Origin: Ramlibacter pallidus
GTDB lineage: Bacteria; Pseudomonadota; Gammaproteobacteria; Burkholderiales; Burkholderiaceae_C
Direction: 5' to 3'
NCBI RefSeq assembly: GCF_015070875.1
Contig: NZ_JADDIV010000004.1
Coordinates: forward strand, 248,001-312,000
Length of the DNA: 64,000 nucleotides
Part shown: one piece after another, positions 62,740-64,000 of the stretch
Position numbering within the stretch: position 1 is the stretch's first letter
How the letters are laid out: the number at the start of each line of letters is the position of its first letter
The notes under the pieces: model-generated
Databases searched by the model: none
The model's input: only the letters and a program-made list of their open reading frames with translations
What the model was told of the DNA's origin: nothing
Made by a program: the position numbers and the translations under genes

Positions 62740-64000
62740 CACCCCTCGAGCGCCTGCTCGGCAACCTCGCGCAGGGCAACCTGGCGTGGGACCTGGGCAC
62801 CCTGGCCACCTGCCTCCTGCTGGCCTATGCGGTCTGCTGGCTCGTCGGCCGCCGCTTCCAGGGCGAATCCATCTGGTTCGGCCGCGCGCTCGTCGATGGC
62901 GTGCTGTTCCCCTTGCTCGCGCTGGGCCTGGCCTATACGGCGCGGGTCGTGCTGGACGACTACCACCGCGTGCCGCTGCTGCGCATCGCGGTGCCGGTGC
63001 TGCTGTCGCTGGCGGGCATCCGCCTGCTGGCACGCGTGTTCACGCTGGTGTTTCCCACCTCGGGCTTCGCGCGGGTGGTGGAGCGCGTGTTCTCCTGGTT
63101 CGCGTGGCTGGCCGTGGTCTTGTGGATCCTCGGGCTGCTGCCGCCCGTGCTGGCGGAGCTGGAAAGCATCCAGTTCGCCTTCGGCAAGTCCAAGCTGAGC
63201 CTGCTGGACATCATCGAGGGCGTGCTGTCCTGCGGCGCCGTGCTGGTGCTGACGCTGTGGATCTCGGCCACGATCGAGCGCAAGCTGCTGCGCGAGAACA
63301 TCAACGACCTGTCGCTGCGCAAGGTCGCGGCGAACATGACGCGGGCGGTGCTGCTGCTGGTGGGCCTGCTGTTCGCGCTGTCCGCCGTGGGCGTCGACCT
63401 GACGGCCTTCTCCGTGCTGGGCGGCGCGCTCGGCGTCGGCATCGGCTTCGGCCTGCAGAAGCTGGCGGCCAACTACGTGAGCGGCTTCGTGATCCTGTTC
63501 GAGCGCAGCCTGCGCATCGGCGACACCGTGCGCGTGGACAACTTCGAGGGCGTGGTGGCGGACATCAAGACCCGCTACACGCTGATCCGCAACGCGAGCG
63601 GCCGCGAATCGATCGTGCCCAACGAGATGCTGATCACCCAGCGCATCGAGAACCTGTCGCTGGACGACCCGCGGCTGCTGATCACGGTCGACATCGGCGT
63701 GGGCTACGAGAGCGACGCATCCATCGTGCAGCGGGAAGTGGTGGAGGCGGCGCTCGCGGTGGAGAAGGTGCTGCGCGAGCCGGCGCCGGTGGCGCGGCTG
63801 ATGCGCTTCGGGCCCGATGCGCTGGAGTTCCAGCTGCTGTTCTGGGTGAACGAGCTCGGCGCCCAGGCGCCCGCGCGCTCCGACGTCCACCTGGAGATCC
63901 TGCGCCGCTTGCGGGCCGCGGGGATCGACATCCCCTATCCGCAGCGGGTGGTGCACTTGCGCCAGGCTCCTGGCGCCGGCGCGCTCAGCGCATCAGGGAC
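62736..64000 (+). CDS. MscS-family mechanosensitive ion channel, 3' truncated by window end
   Basis: A partial protein of more than 420 residues. Five hydrophobic helices cover about residues 15-235, ending in a pore-lining segment, and the MscS signature GGALGVGIGFGLQKLAANYVSG follows at about 230-252, then the beta domain (GDTVRVDNFEGVVADIKTRYTLIRN) and the alpha/beta domain up to the window edge (IPYPQRVVHLRQAPGAG). The PYPQ/R-V-hydrophobic block is the family's C-terminal end, so little is missing. It opens on membrane tension to protect against osmotic down-shock. The ATG overlaps the preceding stop (ATGA). Confidence 0.93.
   Translation, partial: MTPLERLLGNLAQGNLAWDLGTLATCLLLAYAVCWLVGRRFQGESIWFGRALVDGVLFPLLALGLAYTARVVLDDYHRVPLLRIAVPVLLSLAGIRLLARVFTLVFPTSGFARVVERVFSWFAWLAVVLWILGLLPPVLAELESIQFAFGKSKLSLLDIIEGVLSCGAVLVLTLWISATIERKLLRENINDLSLRKVAANMTRAVLLLVGLLFALSAVGVDLTAFSVLGGALGVGIGFGLQKLAANYVSGFVILFERSLRIGDTVRVDNFEGVVADIKTRYTLIRNASGRESIVPNEMLITQRIENLSLDDPRLLITVDIGVGYESDASIVQREVVEAALAVEKVLREPAPVARLMRFGPDALEFQLLFWVNELGAQAPARSDVHLEILRRLRAAGIDIPYPQRVVHLRQAPGAGALSASG

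Overview
The window is 64 kb of compact, very GC-rich bacterial chromosome with strong codon-position bias and long spurious open frames opposite the real genes. Gene content and protein signatures (coaBC-dut, a bamC-dapA run, separate parE and parC, a RoxA-type cupin hydroxylase, betaproteobacterial-style chemoreceptors) suggest a betaproteobacterium of the Burkholderiales, most like the Comamonadaceae (for example a Ramlibacter or Variovorax relative). That placement is inference: there is no rRNA or other decisive marker. I saw no tRNA, rRNA, CRISPR array, prophage, transposase or integrase. The region reads as ordinary core chromosome with several accessory modules.

Layout. 1-5.9 kb: end of coaBC, dut, a glycine-zipper lipoprotein, a SlyD-like prolyl isomerase divergent from a RoxA-like hydroxylase operon, a tiny Pro/Ala lipoprotein with its own promoter and terminator, and an orphan TPS-domain (haemagglutinin-type) secreted protein. 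5.9-11.5 kb (minus): MFS transporter, 43-residue membrane peptide, SDR oxidoreductase, methyltransferase, dapA, bamC and an MBL-fold hydrolase, mostly overlapping or 1 bp apart. 11.6-19.7 kb (plus): parE, a small coiled-coil membrane protein, an acetyltransferase, a lytic transglycosylase, a membrane protein with a dead GGDEF domain, parC, a 66-residue protein and rnk. 19.8-23.1 kb (minus): porin, short periplasmic binding protein and chemoreceptor. 23.2-34.3 kb (mostly minus): an ATP-grasp/alpha-E fusion, a transglutaminase-like protein and RidA; a secreted beta-helix lipoprotein coupled to a small monooxygenase; a divergent AraC regulator; and a 1165-residue transglutaminase/DUF2126 protein.

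34.5-48.4 kb (plus) is a complete chemotaxis-type operon: two Ser/Thr protein kinases (the first fused to a degenerate cyclase domain), two response regulators, CheA, three chemoreceptors, CheW, CheR, CheD and CheB. It is followed by comEC. 50.9-54.7 kb (plus) holds a second, split ATP-grasp plus alpha-E pair, coupled to a TPR/glycosyltransferase-like protein. 54.7-60.9 kb (minus) carries MoxR ATPase, DUF58 protein, a TgpA-type membrane transglutaminase, MltB, an HD phosphohydrolase and a small STAS-like protein. 61-64 kb (plus) holds a histone-deacetylase-family enzyme, an enoyl-CoA hydratase-like protein lacking both catalytic glutamates, and an MscS channel cut by the window end.

Two themes stand out. 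One is three different transglutaminase-like architectures and two copies of the ATP-grasp/alpha-E pair within 37 kb, pointing to a peptide-ligation or peptide-tag metabolism whose substrate is unknown. The other is the kinase-headed chemotaxis operon, in which two of the three receptors end in a CheR-tether-like pentapeptide (E-W-x-E-F) and one has almost no periplasmic domain.
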